A stretch of 64,000 nucleotides of DNA from Ooceraea biroi (Eukaryota; Arthropoda; Insecta; Hymenoptera; Formicidae): positions 5,037,624-5,101,623 of the forward strand of contig NC_039507.1 in the NCBI RefSeq assembly GCF_003672135.1, read 5' to 3'. The notes beneath the pieces were generated by a model. The model ran no database searches. It had not been told where the DNA came from and saw only the letters and a program-made list of their open reading frames with translations. Numbering within the stretch: position 1 is the first letter of the stretch; the number at the start of each line of letters is the position of its first letter. This document shows positions 1 through 12,594 of the stretch, one piece after another. The position numbers were made by a program, and so were the translations under genes.

Positions 1-1185
1 TAGATGTATGTATTATGAAATTTAATTTCTACAATCTAAACAAAATCTAGCTTCATAAAACATTATGAAAAATATTATGAGTATTGGAAGACTTTAATTT
101 TCAGCTGTTGGCAAATTTTATATGGAATGTAGTAGTTATTTTATGTTTCATATAACTTGTTTTGTAGTACATATTGCACTGAAAATATTATAAATTACTT
201 ACATACTATTATTATTTATGAAAAACTCAACTTCTTTTATATTATAAATACAGAAGCACATAATATTTCAATAAAAAATATATATATAAAATTCTTTAAG
301 TATTCATTAAACTGCATTTTCTTTGTTTCATTTTTTATGTAAATAGATATTTTTTTAATTGTAATTACAATTTGCTTATCTATAATTGTATTGATAGAGA
401 TTTTTGACTTAATACCTAATCATCAATAAATTTGAAAATAACATTTCTTAAGTAACTAAACTTCTTACATTTTCATAATATAATTTTGTTAATTCTTATT
501 AAGTTTAAATGTAAACTATATTAAACGTAAACTTTGCTAAGCGCCAACAATTATTTAGCCAATTAAACATATACACAAACATATGTTATATAATGTTATA
601 ATGTTAGCAAAAGCTACCGGCGCTTTGCATAAAATATATTTGTTGCTATTTTATTAGAGTATTCACTTGATGCACTGACTATAAAATTTATACTATCTGA
701 AAAAAACATAAAAAAAGAAATTGCACTGTATTCTCAAGTAAAACGTGATTTTCGTAATTATTATTATAATATTAAAATTCTCCAAAAAGAAAAATATTTG
801 AGGTATCATGAAAATAATTGCATCTAAAATCTAAATGTTATGTTCCTTTACATTCGCTTGCCGGTGAAAATTATACCAGCCGTTGTCGCGTCAGGCAGTA
901 AGAAATGATTGAATTAAATAAAAATTGTGACATTTCTGTCAATATCAAAGTCAGCATTAGAGTGATCAAAAAATTCCTTCGTTTTCTTTCTTTTTATTAG
1001 AATAAAAGTTTATTGTTAGAATAATTTATTTATTAGAATAAAAGTTATGTAAGACGGAAACGATCGAATCTCTTTGATCAATCTAATGTCTATATTGTAA
1101 AACGCATTGGTAGAAATTCCTATTGTTAATTTGTGCCCAAGAAATTTATACAAATTTATAAAAATGCTCAGTTGATACCATACGT
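1..1185. other. Intergenic DNA downstream of Pld
   Basis: This AT-rich stretch holds no coding exon that I can support. The short open frames here are lysine, isoleucine and phenylalanine rich and look like chance. The right end must contain the Pld 3' UTR, because Pld is read leftwards and stops at 1186. A short direct duplication containing AATAAAAGTT (about 994-1010 and 1031-1047) lies just beyond the stop. Whether another gene ends to the left cannot be judged. Confidence 0.5.
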
Positions 1186-4100
1186 TTACGTCCACAAGGC
1201 AGTCGGCATTATTCCCTCCACTGTGCCAGCGGCAGGTTTTAAATCTTCGTTGCATAAGAAATTCAATGGCAAGTCGACTAAATAACCCTGAAAAAATATC
1301 CTCGATTAAAATTATGATAAATTTACATAAAAGCGTTAAAGAAACAGTTGTATTTTATTTTTAAAAAAATTTACCTTAATACCCTCCACCATTTCCTGCG
1401 CTAACAACGGATTAGATAAGGAGATAGGCTCTTCGTCTTGGTATTGCTTCAGCATAGCGAAATTGACAATTTTATCGGTAGGGACGCATTGAAATACTTC
1501 TTCATATATCTCTGTGTTCCGTTTGCTTCGAGCACACCATACGTCCTTGTAAAATGACTTGATAATGGCATCATCTATGTTAATGTCATCCCTAATATTC
1601 ATCAATCCCAGATGTTCGCGGAACAATTGCTTTCTCAGGGAGGAGGCAAATTTGCCACAGGGAAAAGGTATACTATTCATGCGCCCATCTTCGAATTCCT
1701 GATCCTGTTTGTAATTGAAAGGAATTCAAATCTTTAACGATTTGCATCGATATATATCGAATTACGATAAAATTGATATCGTACTCCACAAGATGGCATA
1801 AAACAGCGCAGGTAAACAATTTCTTCAATATCGAATTCATGAATCTTAAAATGGTTTACTCAAAAATATGCACATATTAAAACATAAAATAAATAAGATA
1901 ATTAAATTAAAAAAATTTTTTTTAATATTAAAAAAAAATGCGTTCGAGAGATTCGAATAACAATGCCCGCTCATTATGAAGACGCGGATAACTTGAAGCC
2001 AGCATGATAAATTCTCTACTCACATGAATTATTACAGCTATTTCGCTGTCTCTTGTGGCGACCATACTTCTATCGTTTATATTAGCTGATCCGCAGATCA
2101 CTGTATTGTCATCTACTATCATCAGCTTACTGTGAACGTAGATAAGTTCCGTTACCAATGTGCCGTTCAGCATAGAATGAGTTCTCAGGCCGTGGAATGT
2201 AATGTACTCGCTAGGATCCTCTATACCCGCCTCTGTCAGACGATTCAGTATAGCATCCTTTCCCCTGTTGTTTAGTTTAAACAGGAAAGAAATTTATGTA
2301 TGCGCATTGGGTAATTTATTAATTTATGTATTACATCATTATCACGTACCTCGATATAGAAGCGTAATTCCAGTGCGTTATCGCCCGCAATGCCGTTCCG
2401 CTCGGCCCGCCGACTTCGCCTTCGAAGCCCGGCAATAAAGGCATCACGACGAATACTCGAAACACCGCGCCTTCCTTATGCGCCCTCAGGATCCTTTTCA
2501 GTAACGTCTCACCGATACGATTCTTCACGCCGGTTTTATCCATCGAGGCGAGCGTTATGAAAAATTGATTTTCTATGTATATGTATCTGCAAAACAATCT
2601 CGGTTAACAAAACGCGACGCATATTATAGAATATAATAATTTATAAATATTTATTTAATATTTATAAATATAATAATTTGGCAAGATATAAGAATGTTAC
2701 AAAATATAGCTACGTGTGTAAGTTTCACCTTTCCGCTTTACTAATGGCGTCGATGTAAGCTTCTTGTATGCTTCGCTCCACGGTTTCCGGATCGAGGAAG
2801 CCGGCCGACCAAGAACTCACCGAGCGCAACACTTGGCACTTGACGTTGTGCTTGTTCGCCTCCTTGATAAACGGATCGTAGCTCTTGCAATCTTGGTACG
2901 ATTTCGGTAACAAGTAAGGATAACATAAATTCTGCTTTGCTTTTTCTAGCTGGAACATATTTCTCTCTATTAGTATCGGCTACCTCTTTGGTACACCTTA
3001 GAAGATAAAACGTGATGCATACCTTGGCAGCGTTCCAGCGCTGTATGAAATGTCTAGCCACATCTCTAGCAGCAGCATTTTGCACTAAGATCCCTATATC
3101 GTGCCACGGCATCCTGGGAGTGGTGGTTCTATCGACCAAATCCTGATACGGCTTCGCGAGATCATTGAAGTCTTTGACAATGAAATTTGTATAGTCTTTG
3201 CCGAGCCACAACTTCGTCGTGGGTTTCAAGCTGCAGGCAAAGTCCACTGTGTCCTCAGACTCTGGCAGCGTGGACACCTGACCACTGAATTAAGGTAAAA
3301 TTATATTACCCAGGTCAAGGTAAGTAGAATATCAGCCGAGTAAAGATATATAATTCTAATAATGATAACAAGAATTACTCGTACTTGTCCGTGACATTCC
3401 CATCGTCATTCGCTTCGTGAGAACTGTACATCATATTAATTAATTCTTGTCTCTTCACTCTCACGGTATCCTTCACCTTATCAACCGTTGTCCTCGCCAC
3501 TCCGAACAGATTCTTCCTTTCTAGCTCGGGAGTATTGCACTTTACCCTATCTTCTTTCTCTTGCAGCATGAAGAGCGAGTTATCCCTTGGCAACGTCGAC
3601 AGTACTAAAGCCTTCTGTGCCTCATCGTCCACCATCGGTCTTAAAAAATAAATAAAATCATTCTCTTAGAAGAAAAAAATTATATTTAATAATAAATATC
3701 AGAAGGATAATAGTGCTTACAACAGTGGTATGGACCTCGTGGTGGCCATAGCGATAGTGTTCGTTGCAATTGCTAATGGTAAAAATACGTGCCTCTGTGT
3801 ATCACGATCTAATACCTTTTTACTGCTAGTATTGACCAGTTTGTCTTTCGAGGGAATGTAAATGCTCGATTGGTGAATGGATTCTGCAGCCAAAATATAT
3901 AATTTTAATTTATACGGGAGTAAAATGTAGATATTACAGAATATTATAATAAAATATGATATAACAAATAGAATGATTAAGTTTGCACGACATTTACCTA
4001 AATCTGTCAATCTGTGTTCACTATTGTCCCATCTACCGTAGCAGAGATCAATACCACCAAGAAATGCGAGAGACTGATCGATGACTACGATCTTCTCGTG

Positions 4101-6203
4101 ATGAGCCCAAAGAAAGACACCCGCCCTTGCGTGATCCGGATGCCGCAATACCTTTATGTTATCAGGACATTGTTCCACGAGTCTCTGTTTACTGTAGTAA
4201 CTGTTGATGCCTAGAGCGACTTCAATTTCCTTGTAGATCAGTATGAATACCTTAACACCTTCGAACTGTAAAGAAAATATTTCTGTAATAAAACAGCCTT
4301 TACACGTTTACGCTTTAAATTACAATCCTTCTTTTAATTATCGCGTTTACGTAATTTTTCATAAATAAGTTGTAACATTCGCGTTTTAAAAAGGCGAGAC
4401 TACTTTTACTTGCCGCTTTTCTCTGTAAAATTTTATCCAATCGCCAGTAATCCCCATTGAGAATCGGTCTTTTCATGTGGATTTCCGGCGAGAGCCACCA
4501 GTCTGCTATGAAAATCTCTTCCCTAGCGTTTTCCAACGCATCGGCCACGGCGGCCATGTAATCGGCCCCGTCGACGAACCAAGTCGCAGGTACGGACGAA
4601 CGATATGGAGCGAACGAGTTGTGCGGATTGGTCTGTATGAAATCTTTACCTGCGCCGAGGACAAAACTAGTCAAACAGTGTAGAACAGAGAGTTATTTAA
4701 CGTTCGTCATCTGATATCCTACCTTCTTTGTTACCAACTTCCTGTATAAACTCCATCCACTCCTTGGCTTTCCGCCTTGTCCAGCACTCGATCACTATGT
4801 GCCTGCTCAGATTCGCGATCTGTATGCCGTTTCGCGAGCCCGTGCTGTACATCCCAAAACTGATGCCAAAGCCGTTGTCCATCAGGATAACGGACCTTAC
4901 TGTTCCATCTTGGGGATTGAGATACGCAACGAATGTATCCTTAACAACAAGATGCCTCTTGTGCCATTTGCCGCAGATGGAGTTGCAGAGGTAGCTGCAC
5001 TTCAGACAAAAACCACATTCAAAGAGACCACAAACATTGCACCTGGTTCTGCCGCCTGATCCCGTTCGCTTCAAGATCGTGCCCTCCTTGCCCCTCATTC
5101 CCAGGTCGGCCACGAAAGACAAGTGCGAAATATCCAAGAAATTAATCTGTGCACAAATGGCAATAATACGTTATGTTAGGTGTTCTTAACGGCCGTTAAG
5201 CCATCGATAAAAATATTCTTACTGTTTCGGGATGACGCCTGTAGATCTCTATGTTAAGTAAATTGCTTAAATAATCCTCTATTTCCTTCCTTCTGCAATT
5301 TAATTGCTCGTAAGGTACTAAAAGGTCAGGTTTATTTGGAAACCTGCAAAGGAATAATATCTTGATTACATAATTTTTCTTTCACGTTTGCAGAACGCCA
5401 GAAATTATATTTATATTTAAATTATATTTATGGACAAACCTTGGTAAAGCATTTCGTCTGCTCTTCTTCACACTTGCAGTTCCAAGGTGTCTTACACTGC
5501 TCCTCTTTTCTCTGTGGCTTTTCGTAGGGAAAGGTATGTTCAGGCTAGCACGATACATTTTCAATTGATTATGCAGAAATTGAATGTGCTTGTATCGTTT
5601 TCTAATGGTCCAGACAAAAGGTCCGTGCCTAAATTCTATGGTGTACAGGTTTGGATTCAAAGGGTGCGTGGTCACACTGCGCTCGTTATCTATGATTTGC
5701 ACGTGGACCTCTTCATTGGGAATAAATACGTTGCGTTGGCTCTTAAACTTTGTTGGCGGATTGTGTATGACATTAAATGATATTACACCAAGGGTTTCTA
5801 GCACAATAGGAAAAAAACAACATAACTAATAGAGATAACTAATAAAAATAAATCAATAATAGTGTAAACGTAAAAATGTGAATATTGAGAATATGTGGCA
5901 ACCTCGAATAGACTCCAAAACTAAATGCATGTGAACGTATTAGTAAGCAGAATTATGAGGCAAAGTGTATAATGTTAACGAAACACAAACAACATAGAAA
6001 TGTGCATGATCGTTATTTAGAACATGCATACCTTTATTATCATCTGTACATCTTGCTTCAGTCCCATGCAGTTGTACTGTCTCTCCATTTTCATCAAGCG
6101 CTATTTCTAAGGAGTCTGGTACTTCCAGGGCATCATCGTATTCCGAATCTATGGATGCTACTCGAGTCACACGAGGTGCGACCTCATCCAATTTAACAGA
6201 CAT
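1186..6203 (-). CDS. Pld: Phospholipase D (PLD1/2 type), 14 coding exons
   Basis: Phospholipase D hydrolyses phosphatidylcholine to phosphatidic acid and choline at Golgi, endosomal and plasma membranes. Exons, in transcript order: 6203-6032, 5797-5440, 5343-5223, 5146-4723, 4649-4410, 4282-3998, 3883-3721, 3639-3379, 3284-3023, 2949-2729, 2586-2350, 2264-2024, 1704-1375, 1287-1186. All phases agree and give about 1138 aa, normal for animal PLD1/2. Visible in order are a PX domain (about 60-215), a PH domain preceded by a cysteine cluster (about 235-355), the first HKD motif HEKIVVID (about 500-507), a variable loop, IYIENQFF, and the second HKD motif HSKLMIVD (about 959-966) followed by GSANINDRS. 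The protein ends in PTALWT, matching the conserved family C-terminus. The start is the first ATG, in an exon preceded by a possible 5' UTR acceptor near 6217. One junction is uncertain: starting the sixth exon at 4282 is the only phase-compatible choice I found, and it adds about six residues before FEGVKVF. Confidence 0.95.
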
Positions 6204-9200
6204 TTTGGAGAATTCTCTACAAAATTGTTATTGGATTTAGAATACTCTAGACTTCAACGTATGTTTATTTCTGAGTAACAAAGATAGGAACATAATAAAA
6301 TAAATGGATGCTATGGATGGATGTAGGAATAAAATATAGAAATGGAATTTGCAAGATCTCTCAATATCAGAACGAAGTTTCGAGGTTTCAAGCTCCAGGA
6401 ATTAGCTTCAAGCAATTCCAGTGAAGTCAAAAAGTTGACGTCAAGAATAGTTAGTTTTAAGCATACGCACACTGCTATATTGATATTACTAAAAAAATAA
6501 AAATCACAGGAAATCACACTTTCCTCTCTATGTTATTTTCAGAACAGCACTTCTTTGGAAAAAGATATGACTCGCGATCGTCGTGATACTTATCGCGTTT
6601 CCAATGATAAAGAAATAATTTACCTCACGACTCGTACATACACCTTTCGAACGATCCTAGCCTAAAAATATTTCATCAATAATACATCGCACGCGGTGTG
6701 TATTTTTGTCAGTCACTCGTAAAATAATACATTGTTGTAACAATAAAGAACTTGTCCCTCCACACAATTCAAGCGACGATCATGAACAATTGTCACGATC
6801 CCACTACCTCAGATTAGGCTAGATTACACGATGATCCGTCACGGCGCGAGCGAGCGTTTATTCAGCGCGATGACTGTATAGTTGACTATCCATACTCTGT
6901 AATCACTCGCGCGATCACTCGTCATCATTAATACTGTCTTTTTTTAACTACGTTCTCTCTGCGTATTTTAGAAAACAAATGCGAAGAAAGCAAATGCGCA
7001 TTTGTATCTGTAGCGAAGAAAAGGAAAGGATGAAAAATCGTAAAAAAAGTGCAGGAAGTGTAACTAGAAACGGTAAATTAAAACCAATCTATAACTGATA
7101 AGTTCAATTTTCCGTGCAACGTAACACGCAAAAATGGACCTTGCGTCGTACACACAATGATGCACCAAATGAATTTTTATATGCCACAATATTTTTTTTT
7201 TTTGAAAATTGAATTTATTTATTTAACTCTTACGAATGTCGATATTCGATTAATTGTCAAAGCGAATATGTATTCCGTTGTATATATAATAAAGAAATTA
7301 AAAATATGTCTTGTCGCAAATTTTTAATTGGTCTTTTTACGAATTACGATTTCCATAAATCTATGTTTTCATGTTCCTAAAATATTCATATTCTTGCGCG
7401 TCACCCTTTAAGAAAAAATCGTCATCGAGCGGTCGAGATGCCGTGAAATCGTTCGACTTTCCACTTCGATATTGCGTTTTCAGAGAAAAGCGGAGTTCAT
7501 GTGTCTACGTTTTAATATCCAACATTAGCGCAAACAAGTACACCGCGAAAGTAATTGGATCGCGCGTGTCATTTTCCCTGTTTTTAACCGACTTTCAGTA
7601 GAATATCGACGAACACGCATTATCGACCCCATAACAATCCATTTCCCGGCATGGATGTCAAGGAGAAAGCGGTATGCTGTAGGCACGTGAGTTCCTATTA
7701 ATTGTTTTGCATCGTACGGTTTTGTATTCGCATTATTTCATTGATTGCGTTTTAATTGCGCACGTACGTGGCTGCGCGCATTGAATTGTTTATTAATTTT
7801 AATTAAGAGGTTCGGCCGGCATCGTTTGTGACGCATACTAAAATCTGATAAGCGTGATTCGAAATTTTCTCTCGCTAGATATCGTGGAATCCTAGTTCGA
7901 TCTGGCATGCAATCTCAATATGCCTCAAATGCTAAAAGCTATTTATAGAACACGCGAGAGATATCTCATTGAGTAAAGATTACAAATGCGTAATGCCGAT
8001 TGTGAGCAATATAAATGTTCTACTTCTCTACAAAAATTCGCACACGTTACGCTTTCCTTTCGCAAAACTTATTATGTTTACACCTTAAGGGGGTTATTAA
8101 ACCCGATTGAACTATTTTAAATGCGCATAACGAACAGAAAAGCAGAATTTGCTAAAACTCGTAACATAATTTCTAGTTTAATTCTGTAATAAAAAATATA
8201 TTATGTAAAGTGGCGTTTTAGAAGATTTTATTTTTTTTATTAAAATATTAAATAATTTAAAAACGATATTTTACGATATATTAATTCAACATAGGAATGG
8301 ACTTTATTCAATAATTAATCAATATATATCTTTAATATATATGTTTCGCGTATGGGTGTTTTCTAGATTCGTGAATTTAGCAGATTAAAGATTAACATTG
8401 CGAATAAGATTTTAAAGATAAAACAGATAAACACTTATAATTGCAAATTTACATCAAAACATGTTATCGGCTAAGAATCGAAAGATAAATCTTCCGATAA
8501 TTCTAATAGTAATGCTGAAAACCTCTGGCATAAAAATGTACGAAGTACTTGAATATTTCATCAATCCTGATTGCAATTAGCACTGCTGATTGAGGAACAA
8601 CAAAAGTCCAAATCAAACAATGAATACGATCACAGATCGCTATCAGAAATTGAATTGCATGGTATTGAAAGATTCGGTTTGATATCGCGGTCAACCGGAT
8701 TCCTTATCATATCAGATTTTTCAAAGTTTTCCCACGATATGATCTTAGATTCAAAATTCACAATTATTATTTGTTTAATTAGTTTGAATTTGCTGAGCTT
8801 GTAGAATTAATATACAATTATATAAAGATACAAAAATTTCGCATACACATAATAAATCTGAGTAAATTGTACATTCATCTACTGATAAATAATTGATTAT
8901 TTTGACAAGTATAATTCATTATTTAATTTTCGCAACATATCATAACATAATCTACATAAAATGCATTTAATATTCTTACTTCACCAAAAAAAAACTTTAA
9001 TCTGTTAAAAACTGCTGTTAATATTTTAATTTAATTTCAAGTGTTCTGTGTTTCGTAACAAGTTGACTTATGCAAAACAATTTCACTCCGAAAGAATTTA
9101 TTTCGACCTTCTTCCATGCGATCTGATCTCGCTCCTTTCTCTTTAATTTCCTGATCTCTTTTCTTGTACCTTTCCTTTGTTTGATTGAGACCATTCATCT

Positions 9201-10300
9201 GTGTGTGATATAACCATATATATATCTCGGAGTTAATACTTCATATTTTGTACAAAATGGTCCAAGGTCCTTTCTTTAAAAGGAATTTGCTTCCAAGAAG
9301 CAATTTCGATCTGAATAAGTATTCAATCGAGAGAATCTTACTTTTGTACAATAGTAACTTAGTTACTAGTACTTACTAGTACATAGTACTTACATAGTTC
9401 AAGGTATCAATTTATAATATATGTATACTCGTTAACTGATCGACGTTTATAGTCGTAATGGGTGCAGAAAAATGGGTCCAGTAGAGAAATTGGTATTCAT
9501 GCGGCAAATAAAGAAATCCGATATTCTCCGATTTAATCGAATTAATAGGAACGAATGGATATCATACGCAATATTGAAGCGAACGTCATAATAAATTTCT
9601 CAAACTTAATTTAATGCTAAGTCTGTGCAGTAATAAAGATAGTTTCCGCTTATGAATCGGGGTCGTACAGGATGATCACGCGTGTCGTCCACTCACTTTC
9701 ATCGGATAACTCCCGATGACTCCTCTTCTTCTGGTCATCTAATATTTTTCATATTGATGATAGGAACGGTAGTGATGGCGATGGCAGTGGTGATAGGCAG
9801 CGGCAGCCGCAGTGGTGGTGGCGATGGCGACCGGTGGCGATGGTGGTGAACGCGTGGTGGTGGTCTTACATTCGGGCGAAAGGGAAAATGCCTCGTCGAA
9901 CGGTTCTTTTTTTCTCCCCCGTTGGCGAGCGGGATTTTTGACACGGTCGACGTTCGATCGACTTGCATTTGTCTCGGAGCATTCTGCCGATCATAGTCCT
10001 CGACCAGGTGGTGCAACGAACACGTGAAAATTTGGCGCATCAGCGAAGATGCGTCACGTGTATCGCCCTGCTTGATCGAACAGTCGTTCTGTCATCACGC
10101 GCCTTTTGTGATCGATCGATTTGATTTTCGAGTGCCGCGAGTTTCGTCCGTAAATTTTCCCCGGCCGCAACTCTGACGATTAAATCGAAAGAAAAAGTGT
10201 CTCTCTCTCTCTCGTCGCACCAAATCATTAAAAACGCGCGTCGCGTTTCATTTATTATTCCGAAAGCCAAAGTTTCTCCTTTTAATCTATTATCGGAGAA
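6204..10300. other. Intergenic region between Pld and the mucin-like gene
   Basis: I see no supported coding exon in these 4 kb on either strand. The first few hundred bases must contain the Pld promoter and 5' UTR, because Pld reads leftwards from 6203. Open frames at 7371-7601, 8503-8694 and 8571-8804 lack splice context, family resemblance or codon bias. GC content rises sharply from about 9.7 kb, which may mark the promoter of the gene to the right. Confidence 0.45.
9765..9865. repeat. GGN/GGT-rich low-complexity tract
   Basis: Imperfect trinucleotide-like repeats of GGT, GGC and GAT type run through this stretch and give apparent open frames on both strands. It stands out against the AT-rich surroundings. 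No gene model uses it. It could be part of a GC-rich promoter region for the mucin-like gene downstream, which is inference. Confidence 0.6.
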
Positions 10301-10382
10301 AGTATTACGGATTGCTGGGGCGAATTGTGTTGCAGTGACTTGAAATGAGACATAGGATTAGACACGATTGAGCAGCTGCAAG
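10280..10382 (+). promoter_or_regulatory. Candidate promoter and 5' noncoding exon of the mucin-like gene
   Basis: The signal-peptide exon at 12508 sits directly behind a splice acceptor (TTTTCAG then A-ATG), so at least one noncoding exon must lie upstream. The best candidate ends at 10382 with a consensus donor (CTGCAAG then GTGAGC). It follows a CG-rich region unlike its surroundings. The transcription start cannot be fixed from sequence alone and no transcript evidence is available. Confidence 0.3.
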
Positions 10383-12507
10383 GTGAGCGTTGCTATAAAA
10401 CTGAAACTGTGCGTTCTTTACATCTGCTTCTACATGGATAAATGATATCATTGATAACTTCCGTATAATTAATGCGTGGATCAATATTTGATATATCTAT
10501 ATTTATAATAATCTATTGTTCGTAATAATTGTGACAATTTGTCTTTGCTAAAATAATAATTTGTAATGGTCCATCGTGGTTGATTCTGGTCGTAAATACC
10601 GCGGAACGTGGTCCACAGGCGCACGGCATTAACAGACCACACTCGGAATTAACTGACCGTTCCTTGCCGTCACAACTTGGTAGACCACTTTCACGTGCGC
10701 AAACTGCCAGATGTACAACCTCCGTTTTCTTACGTAAAACTCGGGCACCCGTGTAATCATTTGAACGGTCGTTCAAATGACCGAACGTCGAAAATTTTCC
10801 GTTCCCGTCAACCGTGCCTTTGTCACAATTTTGTCCTTATTTGACACATTTTGTCCTTATAATCTTCATATCCTGTATTATATATGCATAATAACATTAT
10901 AATTAATTTAAAGTAATCAATTTATTTTCAAAAATTCATTAGCTGTCATTCACAAGCAAATATATAAAATTCAAATTAGTTTTCTTTTAATTAAATTATA
11001 TTCTGTCCTGCATACATATTAAATCGCATACCTGGAATCATTCGATATAGTATCGGCATATTGCGTGAAAAGAATTTACTTTCTATTGACGCATAACTAT
11101 AAGTACCAATGGACGTTGCAAGAAATTAAAACTAGCTTCGATTACGAAACCGGAATGCTCAGATCTGCTGCACATGAATAAATCTGTCGCATCTTTGTTT
11201 CTTTAGAATGACATTAATATTCATAATTATTTGCATTCGTAAAACTTATTCATTTTACAAACAGATGTTCGCGGAAAGCATATGTTTAATCTGTTATTTA
11301 TAGTAGTAAACACTCGAATATAAATTCATGAACCAGTAACGTTTCACATTTGCTATGCATCATCGAGATGAATGGAACAAATGAATCGCTAGATGTCACG
11401 ATTCAGAGTAATGGTAATTCGCTTATGATCGTCGATTTTACCTTGATATTCGATCTTTCCCTCTTCACGACGTCTCCATTCATTTATGCGCTTAATAGAT
11501 GTATTATGAACGAATGACTGTTACAATATCCGCTTATTTAGTTTGATAATTAATTCATATTAATTAATCAATTCCAATAACATTTTAATAATTTTTTCGA
11601 TTAATTTCTAAAAGCATTTTATAATATTTTAAGAAAAAATCTGTGAAAATTAAAAGTAGAAAATACTGCTTTGATATTTTCCATTTGTATAATACTGTTT
11701 TTAGCTGGATATAAAGAACGATTGCTTTGTGACGTAACAAATTGAATATAATGAGCTTTCGTCGCTTTCGTGATTTTTTCGTCATATTCTTACGTTTTTG
11801 CGTTAAAACTGGGCGAGCCAGAATGTTTGCAACAGGAACAGTATTGCACTGCTCCTAAAATGAACAGCGCAACCGATAGAGGCTAACAACCGTACAAGAG
11901 TAAAAGTAAATTTGAGCAGTGCAGGCAATGTCTGCGTTTGGCCTGTACGTGCATATATTAACTGACCAACGTACACTCGGTGTGCATATTGTAAAGCATT
12001 CGTTTTATACAGCTATGAAACTGAAATTCAAACACGGAAATCGATACATTAATAATGCGAGCTCATTTCTCCGTGTCTTTATAGACGTGACAAAATGTGA
12101 TTGATTTAATTAGACTAAATGTTACATTATTACTATTATTATTATTAAGAATAACTCAATTTTGCACGATATCATATTTATGATATTGAAAATTAAACTC
12201 ATTAAAATTACATCAATGATTTAATCTATTCGGTTAATTAAAAATGTGTGGTTTCTTTTCTTTTAATATTTGCACTATATTTTATTATATTTTAATGTTT
12301 AAATTTGTGTATTTAATATTTGCACTATAGCTATTTGTAATAATTATAATAACATTTAAATTAATAAATGTTTCTCATCTACGGAAGAATTTTATTAAAA
12401 ATTGAATATGTGTGTGTATGTACACGTATGTGTTTTATACTCCTCAAGTACATTTATCTCTTAACTCCTATAGTTTTACTAAAAGAGATTTTTTAATAAT
12501 TTTCAGA

Positions 12508-12594
12508 ATGGCAAGGACACTTTTGTTGAGCCTGGTAGTAACAGTGCTGCTGGTTTTTGCTATTACCGATGCCTCTCGTGGACAAACTAATCAG
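12508..12594 (+). CDS. Signal-peptide exon of the mucin-like gene
   Basis: This short exon begins with ATG one base after a splice acceptor and ends in GGACAAACTAATCAG before GTAATT. It encodes 29 residues: a basic start (MAR), a hydrophobic core (LLLSLVVTVLLVFAI) and a small-residue cleavage-like stretch (TDASRG). That is a textbook secretory signal. It ends in phase 0, as the next strong exon at 20706 requires. The link to that exon is inferred, because 8.1 kb separate them and no alternative first exon was recognised. Confidence 0.7.

Noticed and set aside
9735..10270. Minus-strand open frames rich in Arg/His/Pro
   Set aside because: They arise from the GGN-rich low-complexity tract and its flanks; no domain is visible.
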